Source: Rikenellaceae bacterium
GTDB taxonomy: Bacteria > Bacteroidota > Bacteroidia > Bacteroidales > Rikenellaceae
Length of the DNA: 64,000 nt
Assembly: GCA_015059925.1 (NCBI GenBank)
Contig: SUZL01000001.1
Location: forward strand, 62,001-126,000
Direction: 5' to 3'
Made by a program: the position numbers and the translations under genes. The notes beneath the pieces were generated by a model that saw nothing but the letters and a program-made list of their open reading frames with translations, was not told where the DNA came from and did not search any database. The stretch's first letter is position 1. Every line of letters begins with the position of its first letter. Positions 8,600-16,840 of the stretch are shown here, piece after piece.

Positions 8600-9856
8600 A
8601 TGAAAAAAGAACTTATCGAAAAGGCGTATGAGATCGCCAAGGAGCGCTACGCCGCAATTGGTGTCGATACCGACGCCGCTATGGAGACCCTTCAGAAGAT
8701 TCAGCTCTCACTACACTGCTGGCAGGCCGACGACGTAAACGGCTTCGAGGATGCAGGAGCACTCACGGGCGGTATTCAGACCACGGGTAACTACCCCGGC
8801 CGCGCCCGCAACATCGAGGAGCTGCAGGCCGACATCGAGAAGGTCATCTCGCTCGTTCCGGGTAACCACCGCCTGAGCCTCCACGCCAGCTACGCCGACT
8901 TCCGCCAGACGGGCCCCGTTGATCGCGATCAGCTCGAGCCCAAGCACTTCGAGAGCTGGATGGAGTGGGCCGAGAAGAACGGTATGAAGCTCGACTTCAA
9001 CTCTACGTCGTTCTCTCACCCCAAGAGCGAGGATCTCACCCTTGCCAGCCCCAACGAGGAGATCCGCTCATTCTGGGTTGAGCACACCAAGCGCTGCCGT
9101 GCCATCGCCGACGAGATGGGCCGCCGTCAGGGCGACCCCGCAATGCTCAACATCTGGGTACACGACGGCTCGAAGGACATTACGGTCAATCGTATGAAGT
9201 ACCGCGCCATCCTGAAGCAGTCTCTGGACGAGATTCTGGAGCAGAAGTATGAGTGGATGCGCGACTCTGTCGAGTCAAAGGTATTCGGCATCGGTCTTGA
9301 GAGCTACACCGTCGGCAGCAACGATTTCTACATCGCCTACGCCGCACAGAAGGGCATTATGGTTACGCTCGACACGGGCCACTTCCACCCCACCGAGTCT
9401 ATCGCCGACAAGATGTCGTCGTTGCTTCTCTTCACCCCCGAGGTTATGCTCCACGTCAGCCGCCCCGTACGTTGGGACTCTGACCACGTTACGATCATCA
9501 ACGACGAGACACTCGACCTTACCAAGGAGATCGTTCGCTGCGATGCACTCGACCGCACCCACATCGGCTTGGACTACTTCGACGCTTCGATCAATCGCAT
9601 CGGTGCCTACGTTATCGGTATCCGCGCTACGCAGAAGTGCCTGTTGCAGGCCCTGCTGGAGCCCATCACTACGCTCCGTTCTTACGAGGCCGAGGGCAAG
9701 GGCTTCGAGCGTCTGGCTCTTCTGGAGGAGTGCAAGTCGCTTCCTTGGAACGCCGTATGGGATATGTTCTGCCTGAAGAATGGCGTAGCCGTCGGCGAGG
9801 AGTATATCGCCGAGGTCGAGAAGTACGAGGCGGATGTAACATCTAAGCGCGCATAA
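8600..9856 (+). CDS. rhaA: L-rhamnose isomerase
   Basis: This 418-residue cytosolic enzyme converts L-rhamnose to L-rhamnulose using divalent metal. Recognisable RhaA segments include LHCWQADDVNGFE near residue 40, TGGIQTTGNYPGRARN, LHASYADF, NFNSTSFSHPKS, WVHDGSKD and TLDTGHFHPTESIADK with metal-ligand Asp/His. Full family length. It lies 29 bp after rhaB and 4 bp before rhaT, so translation of the three is closely linked. In Bacteroides the equivalent gene is often called rhaI. Confidence 0.96.
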   Translation: MKKELIEKAYEIAKERYAAIGVDTDAAMETLQKIQLSLHCWQADDVNGFEDAGALTGGIQTTGNYPGRARNIEELQADIEKVISLVPGNHRLSLHASYADFRQTGPVDRDQLEPKHFESWMEWAEKNGMKLDFNSTSFSHPKSEDLTLASPNEEIRSFWVEHTKRCRAIADEMGRRQGDPAMLNIWVHDGSKDITVNRMKYRAILKQSLDEILEQKYEWMRDSVESKVFGIGLESYTVGSNDFYIAYAAQKGIMVTLDTGHFHPTESIADKMSSLLLFTPEVMLHVSRPVRWDSDHVTIINDETLDLTKEIVRCDALDRTHIGLDYFDASINRIGAYVIGIRATQKCLLQALLEPITTLRSYEAEGKGFERLALLEECKSLPWNAVWDMFCLKNGVAVGEEYIAEVEKYEADVTSKRA

Positions 9857-9860
9857 TCCT

Positions 9861-10874
9861 ATGGAGATCATCATCGGCCTATTAATCATTGCTGTGGGAG
9901 CCTTCTGCCAGTCGAGCAGCTACGTTCCCATCAACAAGATCAAGCAGTGGAGCTGGGAGTCCTATTGGCTCATTCAGGGCGTCTTTGCGTGGCTTGTCTT
10001 CCCCATCGCGGGAGCTATGCTCGCCGTTCCCGAGGGCCACTCGCTCTGGGAGCTCTACGCCGCCTACCCCAAGGAGAGCGCTCTGACGGCCCTGTTCGGT
10101 GTTCTGTGGGGCGTGGGAGGCCTCACCTTCGGTCTCTCGATGCGCTATCTGGGCGTCGCCCTCGGTCAGTCGCTTGCTCTTGGCACCTGCGCTGGCTTGG
10201 GTACGATCCTGACGCCGCTCTTCCTCGGCCGCCCGGGCGATCTCACCGCCTCTGTCGTAATCGGCGTTGTCGTAACGCTCATCGGCATTGCCATCATCGG
10301 TCTTGCCGGCCATATGAAGTCGCAGTCGCTGAGCGAGGAGCAGAAGCGCGCCGCCGTTAAGGACTTCAACTTCACCAAGGGCATCTCGGTTGCTCTGCTG
10401 GCTGGTTTTATGAGTGCTTGTTTCAACATCGGTCTGGGCTTCGGCGAGCCGCTTAACTTCGGCGACGCTACGGCCGACATCTACAAGACCCTGCCCGCCA
10501 CGTTTATGGTAACGCTCGGTGGTTTCCTTACAAACGCCACCTACTGCCTCTACCAGAACTACCGCAACAAGAGCTTCGGCGACTACTCCGCGACTTCACT
10601 TTGGGCCAACAACCTGCTCTTCTGCGCATTGGCTGGTGTGCTGTGGTATAGCCAGTTCTTCGGCCTGAGCCTTGGCAAGGGTTTCCTCACCGACTCCGAG
10701 TCGCTTATGACCTTCAGCTGGTGTATCCTTATGGCTCTTAATGTTGTATTCTCAAACGTCTGGGGTATAATATTAAAGGAGTGGCGAGGTTGCTCGGCCC
10801 GCACCGTTGCTGTACTCATATCGGGTATCGTTGTACTGATCATCAGTTCATTCCTTCCCGAAATACTTAAATAG
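9861..10874 (+). CDS. rhaT: L-rhamnose:proton symporter
   Basis: This 337-residue polytopic inner-membrane protein has about ten hydrophobic segments and the RhaT hallmarks: GAFCQSSSYVPINKIKQWSWE at the start, WGVGGLTFGLSMRYLGVALGQS, and NATYCLYQN in the C-terminal half. It imports L-rhamnose for the isomerase and kinase encoded just upstream. It begins 4 bp after rhaA and ends 11 bp before the regulator gene, the same transcription unit. Confidence 0.95.
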   Translation: MEIIIGLLIIAVGAFCQSSSYVPINKIKQWSWESYWLIQGVFAWLVFPIAGAMLAVPEGHSLWELYAAYPKESALTALFGVLWGVGGLTFGLSMRYLGVALGQSLALGTCAGLGTILTPLFLGRPGDLTASVVIGVVVTLIGIAIIGLAGHMKSQSLSEEQKRAAVKDFNFTKGISVALLAGFMSACFNIGLGFGEPLNFGDATADIYKTLPATFMVTLGGFLTNATYCLYQNYRNKSFGDYSATSLWANNLLFCALAGVLWYSQFFGLSLGKGFLTDSESLMTFSWCILMALNVVFSNVWGIILKEWRGCSARTVAVLISGIVVLIISSFLPEILK

Positions 10875-10885
10875 AAGTCTAAGAT

Positions 10886-11785
10886 TTGAATTTTATGGAT
10901 GAGAGTAAAAAACAATTTCACTATCTGATACCCAGCCGCACCGACCGCGAATACGGCTGTACTATCAGCACCGTCGGCACACAAGAGATACTGCCCCACG
11001 ACACCTACCCCGCGAGTGATCACCCGCAGGGCTATGCGTTCGACCCCGCCCGAGGCCGCGTGCTCCGTGAATACCAGCTTCTCTACATCACCAAAGGACA
11101 AGGCACCTTCTCCAACGAGAAGGGCACATTCACCGTACCCAAAGGCTCAATTATTTTGTTGCGCCCGGGCCTATGGCACTCCTACCACCCATCCGACGAG
11201 ACTGGCTGGAAGGAGTATTTCATCGGATTCGACGGCCCCGCCATCGAAAAGGTTATCGAGACTTTCTTCCCCGACGGCGAGCAGATCTACAACATCGGTC
11301 TCAACCGCGAGTTAGTCGATCTGTACCAGCAGGCGCTCGACGTTGCAGCGATGGATCGTCCTGCCACTCAACAGCTTCTGTGCGGCATTGTGATGCATAT
11401 GCTCAGCATTGCCAATTTCACCATCCGCAACGAAGCCATCACCACCGACCGTCTCGATCAGGTTGTTGAGCAGGCCAAGATGATTATGCACGAGCGCGTT
11501 ATGCAGAACATCGACCTCGAGGCTCTGGCCGCTCAGCTCAACGTCAGCTACTCGTGGTTCCGCAAGATCTTCCGCGACTACACGGGATTCCCTCCCGCCA
11601 AGTATTTCACGCAGATCAAGCTCCGCCACGCGCAGTACCTGCTCACCAACACCAACGAGCCGATCAAGGAGATCGCCTTTATGCTGAGTTTCAAATCTAC
11701 CGAACACTTCTATACCACTTTCAAGCGCGTAACGGGCTACACACCCAACGCCTACCGTAAATTCTCAACCCCCTCGAAGGGATAG
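10886..11785 (+). CDS. AraC-family regulator of the rhamnose operon
   Basis: This 299-residue transcription factor has an N-terminal cupin sensor (about residues 20-150, with YQLLYITKGQGTF, a PGLWHSY turn and EYFIGFDGP) and two C-terminal helix-turn-helix motifs (LEALAAQLNVSYSWFRKIFRDYTGFPPAKY and IKEIAFMLSFKSTEHFYTTFKRVTGYTPNAYR in overlapping pieces). As last gene of the rha operon it most likely senses L-rhamnose and activates the promoter at 7031, comparable to RhaR of Bacteroides. The ligand is inferred from context only. Confidence 0.9.
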   Translation: MNFMDESKKQFHYLIPSRTDREYGCTISTVGTQEILPHDTYPASDHPQGYAFDPARGRVLREYQLLYITKGQGTFSNEKGTFTVPKGSIILLRPGLWHSYHPSDETGWKEYFIGFDGPAIEKVIETFFPDGEQIYNIGLNRELVDLYQQALDVAAMDRPATQQLLCGIVMHMLSIANFTIRNEAITTDRLDQVVEQAKMIMHERVMQNIDLEALAAQLNVSYSWFRKIFRDYTGFPPAKYFTQIKLRHAQYLLTNTNEPIKEIAFMLSFKSTEHFYTTFKRVTGYTPNAYRKFSTPSKG

Positions 11786-11817
11786 AGAACGAAAGTAGAA
11801 TAGAAAAACAACCTAAA

Positions 11818-11857
11818 CCGAAATGAGGGTACTCCGCGATGGAATACCCTCATTTTT
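11818..11857. terminator. bidirectional terminator between the AraC gene and the phosphatase gene
   Basis: An AATGAGGGTA / TACCCTCATT stem around a short loop, with T6 on the + side and an A-run on the left. Confidence 0.75.
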
Positions 11858-11867
11858 TCATTACTCT

Positions 11868-12362
11868 TTAGTTTTTCCCGGACTGCACGACCTCCTCCAT
11901 CAGCCCCTTGCAACCATCCTCCAACAGGTCAAGCACCAGCTCAAAGCCCTCACGTCCCTCATAATATGGATCGGGCACATAGCTCCACTGCGGATGGTGG
12001 CGACAAAACTCCACAAACCGATATACCTTTTGCAGATATTTTCTCTCAGGTGCCAGACGCGACACATCCTCATAATTGCGATCATCCATCACTACGATAC
12101 GATCAAAATCATAGTAATCATCCTCCCTGAAACGTCGCGCGCGATGCGTCAGATTATACCCACGAGCCTTCGCCGCACTACGCATTCTGCTGTCGGGCAA
12201 ATCTCCCGCGTGGCCGCCATACGTTCCCGCCGAGTCAAGTTCAAACTGCTCTTCGAGGCCCGCCCGCTCGACCATCGCACGCATCACTCCTTCCGCCGCC
12301 GGAGAGCGACATATATTTCCCAGACATACAAACAATATCTTCTCTTTCATACTCTTTTCCAT
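11868..12362 (-). CDS. low-molecular-weight protein-tyrosine phosphatase
   Basis: The 164-residue protein carries the P-loop CLGNICRS (Cys13 nucleophile, Arg19), SAGT after the second strand, and the general-acid loop DPYY near the C-terminus, all diagnostic of LMW-PTP. Cytosolic; it dephosphorylates tyrosine-phosphorylated proteins or small molecules. In many bacteria it pairs with a tyrosine kinase for capsule export, but none is seen nearby. A second in-frame Met at 12350 (MKEKILFVC) is an equally plausible start. Confidence 0.93.
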   Translation of the reverse strand: MEKSMKEKILFVCLGNICRSPAAEGVMRAMVERAGLEEQFELDSAGTYGGHAGDLPDSRMRSAAKARGYNLTHRARRFREDDYYDFDRIVVMDDRNYEDVSRLAPERKYLQKVYRFVEFCRHHPQWSYVPDPYYEGREGFELVLDLLEDGCKGLMEEVVQSGKN

Positions 12363-12428
12363 ATTATTACAAAGTTTATCTCACGTTCCGGTTTACATCT
12401 TGGATTACATCACGCCATCCAATCTTCG

Positions 12429-12436
12429 CAAAGGTA
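12429..12436 (-). promoter_or_regulatory. -7 box of the tyrosine phosphatase gene
   Basis: TACCTTTG in minus sense, about 65 bp before the ATG. Confidence 0.45.
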
Positions 12437-12502
12437 TCAATTTAATTCGACTTTTCCCACACCACCCTAATCTCTGGAATATTTTTTGCCTCGATTCCCG
12501 TT

Positions 12503-12922
12503 ATGAAACACAACATCACACCATCCACCCGCGCCGATCACGCCATCCTCTTCCTGCGCATCTTCATCGCAGCCGTTATGCTGCTCCACATCATCGGCAA
12601 ATTGCAGAACTACGACAACATTGTTCTCGCTTACCCTTCACTTCTCGGCTTCAACCGCCCCACATCACTCGCCCTGTCTATTATTTTCGAGGGCACGATG
12701 GCCGCAATGATCGCTATCGGCATCGGCACACGTCTATCCTCACTACTTATGTTTATCACATCGCTGGTTACCCTCTTCGAGATAGCCTTGCAGAGCGATG
12801 GTGCCATTTCGACCGACGAGGCCAAGCTGCAATTCATCTACGCGGGCATCTTCCTTACGCTCATCATTTCGGGCGGCGGCAAATACTCAATTATAGAAAG
12901 CCAAAATGTTCCAAAATCATAA
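12503..12922 (+). CDS. DoxX-family membrane protein
   Basis: This 139-residue protein has four hydrophobic helices (roughly residues 13-32, 56-75, 79-98 and 108-126). It has the DoxX-like order of an LRIFIAAVMLLHIIGKL first helix and an EGTMAAMIAIGIGTRL second region. DoxX proteins are inner-membrane proteins linked to respiratory or thiol redox functions; the specific role is unknown. It is followed 80 bp later by the YtfJ-like gene. Confidence 0.8.
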   Translation: MKHNITPSTRADHAILFLRIFIAAVMLLHIIGKLQNYDNIVLAYPSLLGFNRPTSLALSIIFEGTMAAMIAIGIGTRLSSLLMFITSLVTLFEIALQSDGAISTDEAKLQFIYAGIFLTLIISGGGKYSIIESQNVPKS

Positions 12923-13002
12923 ATTATCGGCCTAATTGAGATATATTGTCGCAGACCACGATTTTTTCACTAATTTTACAGCGTTTTCCAAATGTTCATC
13001 TT

Positions 13003-13536
13003 ATGAAAAAGATTGCTATTACACTTAGTATGATCGCCCTATCAGCCATCTCGGCCCACGCCCAGATCGTTGGCGACACTGAACAACCGCTCCCCTATAA
13101 AGTAGAGAATGTCGAGTTGAAGGATATGAGGAACGAGCCCGCCAAACTCCCATTTTTTGGCGAAAAAAACATCGTTTTCTTCTACATCGACCCCGACAGG
13201 CACAAGCAGAACGAAGAGTTCACCTATGAGATGGAGCGCCGCCGCACCGCCACAGGCCCCAACATCGAGGGCTTCGGCGTGCTGAACCTCAAGGATACAA
13301 TGATCCCCAACGCCATCGTCCGCTCTATGACGCGCAAGCGTTGCGAGAAGAATAACGCCATCGTCCTCGCCGACACCGACCGCACCCTTTCGCGCGCTTG
13401 GAATCTCGGCGACTGCAACAATATGTTCGTGCTGATTGTGGTAAACAAAGCGGGCGAACTGGTATATTGCAAGAAGGGCGAACTAACGCAGGAGGAGCAG
13501 GACGAGTTCTTCGAGTTCATCGAGGCCTACCGATAG
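13003..13536 (+). CDS. YtfJ-like periplasmic thioredoxin-fold protein
   Basis: The 177-residue protein has a signal peptide (MKKIAITLSMIALSAISAHA). The mature part resembles YtfJ: a thioredoxin-like strand NIVFFYIDPDR, a central segment AIVLADTDRTLSRAWNLGD, and a C-terminal VVNKAGELVYCKKGELTQEE. It lacks a CxxC pair, so a thiol-disulfide role is doubtful. The frame is open 19 codons upstream, but the signal peptide fixes the ATG at 13003. The outer-membrane barrel gene begins 6 bp after its stop, so the two are co-transcribed. Confidence 0.75.
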   Translation: MKKIAITLSMIALSAISAHAQIVGDTEQPLPYKVENVELKDMRNEPAKLPFFGEKNIVFFYIDPDRHKQNEEFTYEMERRRTATGPNIEGFGVLNLKDTMIPNAIVRSMTRKRCEKNNAIVLADTDRTLSRAWNLGDCNNMFVLIVVNKAGELVYCKKGELTQEEQDEFFEFIEAYR

Positions 13537-13542
13537 CAGCCG

Positions 13543-14739
13543 ATGTCGATCCGCAGCCGCATAACGCTTATTTTTCTTGCCGTAGCAACCGTTTTTTCCG
13601 CTACGGCCCAGAACGATACGCGCTCCGTGCAGCACTACGATCCCATCGACTACTCGGCCGTTCAACGCCAGCTCGACCGTGCCTCACGCCCCACGTTTGG
13701 CCAGCGCCTCGGCGACATTCTCACCCAACCGCTCTCGCAGAGCGAACGACTCTCGCTTACGGGCCGTTTGGGTGTTGCCTACACTCAGGAGACCAACCTT
13801 GCCATCACTGCCGCCGCAACGGCTTCCTACCCTTCTAAATCGGCAAATCCCAACGACGTGCAGCTCTCGGCTATGGTCTCCGTAAATGGCTTTTTCAACA
13901 TCCGCGCCATCGGCAACAACTACTTCGGCACGGAGTCTCGCCACCACCTTCAGTATCAAATCTCGGGCGGCACACTCCCCATCCGATTCTGGGGCTTGGG
14001 CTACGAGGCTGCCGACAATAATCCCCGCACCAAATACACGCGCCACGATGTCAATGGCTCGCTGCGCTACTACTTCGATTTCGGTGGCGGCATAAGGGTA
14101 GGCGCTGGCGCTGACTTCGACTTTGGTAAAACCGCCGAGTTCACCCCCGAGGCCGAGACCTATCTCGCCGCATCGGGCCAAACCCGTCGCTCGCTCTACA
14201 CCACCGCCATCGGCCTTGGTGCCGACCTCGACCGCCGCGACAACCCCTACACCTCCACCTCAGGCTACCGCATAGCCCTCTACGGCGAGGTGCGCCCCAA
14301 AGCTTTAGGTAACTTCCATAAAACTCTGTGGCATTGGACTATTCAGGCCGACTACTTCCTCTCGCTGTGGCGCGGTGGCGTAATGGCACTCGACCTCTAT
14401 GGCGATATGTGGTCGCACTCCACCCCTTGGCTACTGTGGCCCTCGGCGGGTGGCGACAGCCGTATGCGCGGCTACTACTACGGCCGCTACACCGACCGCA
14501 AGATGATCACCGCACAAGCCGAGTTGCGTCAAACCATCTACGGCCCTATCGGCATCAGCGTATGGGGCGGAGCGGGCTCTCTGTTCGATCGCTGGAGCGA
14601 CTTCGACGCCTCGCAGATCCTGCCCAATGGCGGCGTAGGACTCCGTCTTGCGAGCGGCAACCGCACCACACTTCGCATCGACTACGGCTTCGGTCGCCAC
14701 TCGAGCGGAGTGATAATTAACGTAAACGAAGCATTCTAA
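13543..14739 (+). CDS. outer-membrane beta-barrel protein (BamA/Omp85-like surface antigen)
   Basis: The 398-residue protein has a signal peptide (to about residue 22, ending TAQ) followed by alternating amphipathic strands typical of a 16-strand-type barrel. Segments such as GLGADLDRRDNPYTSTSGYRI and the final GVGLRLASGNRTTLRIDYGF resemble the C-terminal domain of BamA/TamA-like proteins. There is no room for several POTRA domains, so it is a stand-alone barrel. It directly abuts the EptA-like gene (TAA immediately followed by ATG), suggesting coupled expression and an envelope role. The function is not known. Confidence 0.7.
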   Translation: MSIRSRITLIFLAVATVFSATAQNDTRSVQHYDPIDYSAVQRQLDRASRPTFGQRLGDILTQPLSQSERLSLTGRLGVAYTQETNLAITAAATASYPSKSANPNDVQLSAMVSVNGFFNIRAIGNNYFGTESRHHLQYQISGGTLPIRFWGLGYEAADNNPRTKYTRHDVNGSLRYYFDFGGGIRVGAGADFDFGKTAEFTPEAETYLAASGQTRRSLYTTAIGLGADLDRRDNPYTSTSGYRIALYGEVRPKALGNFHKTLWHWTIQADYFLSLWRGGVMALDLYGDMWSHSTPWLLWPSAGGDSRMRGYYYGRYTDRKMITAQAELRQTIYGPIGISVWGGAGSLFDRWSDFDASQILPNGGVGLRLASGNRTTLRIDYGFGRHSSGVIINVNEAF

Positions 14740-16413
14740 ATGTTTAAGAAGATTATATCCAACCCCTTGTGGCTTCTTGCCTTCAACGTAGTGAGCCTGA
14801 TGATCCCCGTCATCATCCTCACCATCACCGAGCACAATCCCCTGCTCGTGGCTCTCACAGCCATCCTTCTGCCACTCGGGTTCTACCTCCTCTTCTCCGC
14901 CGCCAGCACCCGCTCGGGCCGTATGGTATGGTGGGGATTTCCCTTTATATTCTTGAGCGCATTCCAGATCGTGCTGTCCTATCTTTTCGGCAATTCGGTC
15001 ATCGCCACCGATATGTTTCTCAACCTCACGACCACAAACCCGGGCGAGGCTGGCGAGCTGCTGGGCAACATCTACCCCTCGGTCATTGCCGTCTGCGTAA
15101 TATATCTCCCGCTGTTGTGGTTCGCCACCGAACACCTGCGCCGCCAGATCACCATTCCCACCCCTCTGCGCCAACTCTTTGCAAAGGCGGGCTGCGCGTC
15201 ACTCGTAGCGGGAATTCTTACGTTCCTGTTTATCCCCACCGACGAGAAACTTCACACGCTGCGTGACGAGACCTTCCCCGTCAATGCCTGCTACAATATG
15301 GGCCTTGCCATCTCCGAGTCGTACAAGATCAACCACTACGAGCAATCATCCGCAGGCTTCACTTTCGATGCCCGCCGATCAGCCGTAGTCCCCGAGCGCG
15401 AGATCTACGTTCTTGTCATCGGCGAGGCTTCGCGTGCCTCCAATTGGCAACTCTACGGCTACGACCGCCCCACCAATCCTCATCTCTCCACCCGCAACGA
15501 TTTGGTGCTCTTCCGAGGTGTTACCACCCAGAGCAACACCACGCATAAGAGTGTCCCTCTGATGCTCTCATCCGTCCACACCTCCGAGCACGACGAGCTG
15601 TTCCGCCGCACGGGTCTTCCCGCGCTCTTCAACGAGGCAGGCTTCACAACCTACTTCATCTCCAACCAAGCCCCGCAGGGAGCTATGATCGATTTTCTGG
15701 CCGACGATGCCGACCGTCTGATCTACCTCGACGCCCCCAACTACGATGGCCAATTGGTTGATGTTATGCTCAAGGCTCTCGACAACGACAGCTCCGACAA
15801 ACTCCTCTTCATCCTCCACACCTACGGCTCGCACTTCAGCTACCACCAGCGCTATCCCCGCGAGGAGGCCACATTCCTTCCCGACGACGATGTTGCCATA
15901 AGCCTCCGAAACGCCGAGTTTATCCGCAACGCCTACGACAACTCCATCCTCTATACCGACCAAGTTCTCAACGACCTGATCGCCCTTCTCGAGCGCGAGG
16001 ATGCCTGCTCGGCAATGTTCTACTGCGCCGATCACGGCGAGGATCTCTTCGACACCGCCGAGGGCCGTTTCCTGCACTCCTCACCCACCACAACCTACCA
16101 CCAGCTCCACGTCGCCTCACTCGCGTGGTTCTCACCCAAATACAAGAGTATGTTTTCCCCCAAGGCCGAGGCCGCCGCATCCAACGCCGCTGCCCCCGCC
16201 ACCACCTACTCCGTATTCCACACTATGGCCGACATCGCTTCGATCTGCTCGCCTTATTTTAACACCAAGGCCTCTCTCGTCAGCCCCGAGTTCGACTACT
16301 CAGCCCCCCGACTCTACCTCGACGACCACAACCGCGCCGTTCCGTTAGACCGCGAGATCGGCATCGACGATGAGCAGCGCGCATTCTTCCACCGCGCAGG
16401 CATCAACCCCTAA
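14740..16413 (+). CDS. EptA-like lipid A phosphoethanolamine transferase
   Basis: This 557-residue inner-membrane enzyme has an N-terminal domain with five hydrophobic helices (residues about 8-170) and a C-terminal periplasmic sulfatase-fold catalytic domain. The catalytic domain starts at IYVLVIGEASRASNWQLYGY, where Glu binds zinc. NTTHKSVPLML contains the likely nucleophile Thr268, and ADHGEDLFD holds further metal ligands. The family transfers phosphoethanolamine to lipid A phosphates and can lower sensitivity to cationic peptides. It is translationally linked to the preceding barrel gene. Confidence 0.88.
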   Translation: MFKKIISNPLWLLAFNVVSLMIPVIILTITEHNPLLVALTAILLPLGFYLLFSAASTRSGRMVWWGFPFIFLSAFQIVLSYLFGNSVIATDMFLNLTTTNPGEAGELLGNIYPSVIAVCVIYLPLLWFATEHLRRQITIPTPLRQLFAKAGCASLVAGILTFLFIPTDEKLHTLRDETFPVNACYNMGLAISESYKINHYEQSSAGFTFDARRSAVVPEREIYVLVIGEASRASNWQLYGYDRPTNPHLSTRNDLVLFRGVTTQSNTTHKSVPLMLSSVHTSEHDELFRRTGLPALFNEAGFTTYFISNQAPQGAMIDFLADDADRLIYLDAPNYDGQLVDVMLKALDNDSSDKLLFILHTYGSHFSYHQRYPREEATFLPDDDVAISLRNAEFIRNAYDNSILYTDQVLNDLIALLEREDACSAMFYCADHGEDLFDTAEGRFLHSSPTTTYHQLHVASLAWFSPKYKSMFSPKAEAAASNAAAPATTYSVFHTMADIASICSPYFNTKASLVSPEFDYSAPRLYLDDHNRAVPLDREIGIDDEQRAFFHRAGINP

Positions 16414-16430
16414 CGACATCAAACAACAAA

Positions 16431-16463
16431 AAAGAGGGCCTTCCCCATCAGGAAAAGCCCTCT
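16431..16463 (-). terminator. terminator of the histone H1-like gene
   Basis: In minus sense an AGAGGGCTTTTCC / GGGAAGGCCCTCT stem is followed by T6. It may also stop + strand transcripts from the EptA-like gene. Confidence 0.7.
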
Positions 16464-16490
16464 AAATTATTCAAGCAAGGATTTAATAAA

Positions 16491-16667
16491 TTATTTCTTT
16501 GCCTCCTCTACAGACACCTTACGGAACTCCTTCAAGAGCTTCGTAAGCTCCAACGCAGCCTTACGAGCACGAGTACCCGCAGCCTTGTTGTTCTTCTCTA
16601 CCTGAGCAGCCGCATTAACCGAGAAAACCTCGATCTGAGCATTGATCTGATCTACCAAGTTTTTCAT
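16491..16667 (-). CDS. histone H1-like small basic protein
   Basis: This 58-residue protein begins MKNLVDQINAQIEV, has a middle QVEKNNKAAGTRARKA and ends LLKEFRKVSVEEAKK. This pattern is the short H1/Hc1-like nucleoid protein family of Bacteroidetes (acidic helical start, Lys/Arg/Ala-rich second half). It probably binds DNA and contributes to nucleoid structure; the role is inferred from the family. The gene is monocistronic, with a promoter at 16699-16706 and a terminator at 16431-16463. It is too short for many ORF cut-offs and easily missed. Confidence 0.85.
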   Translation of the reverse strand: MKNLVDQINAQIEVFSVNAAAQVEKNNKAAGTRARKAALELTKLLKEFRKVSVEEAKK

Positions 16668-16698
16668 ATCTAATTGTTTTATTGGTTTGTTTCCTCGA

Positions 16699-16706
16699 CA
16701 AATATA
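16699..16706 (-). promoter_or_regulatory. -7 box of the H1-like gene
   Basis: TATATTTG in minus sense, with TTTG about 17 bp further upstream. It leaves a leader of roughly 25-30 nt. Confidence 0.55.
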
Positions 16707-16840
16707 TGAAAATTTCTATTAACCAAATAATTTTCAAGCAAAAATCGCAATTTATTTCTCCAATAGGCTTGCCCCGACCCTCAAAACGGGTGTGATGGCA
16801 TATTTTTTGACCGATTCGTTTCATAATCAAACCATTCACT

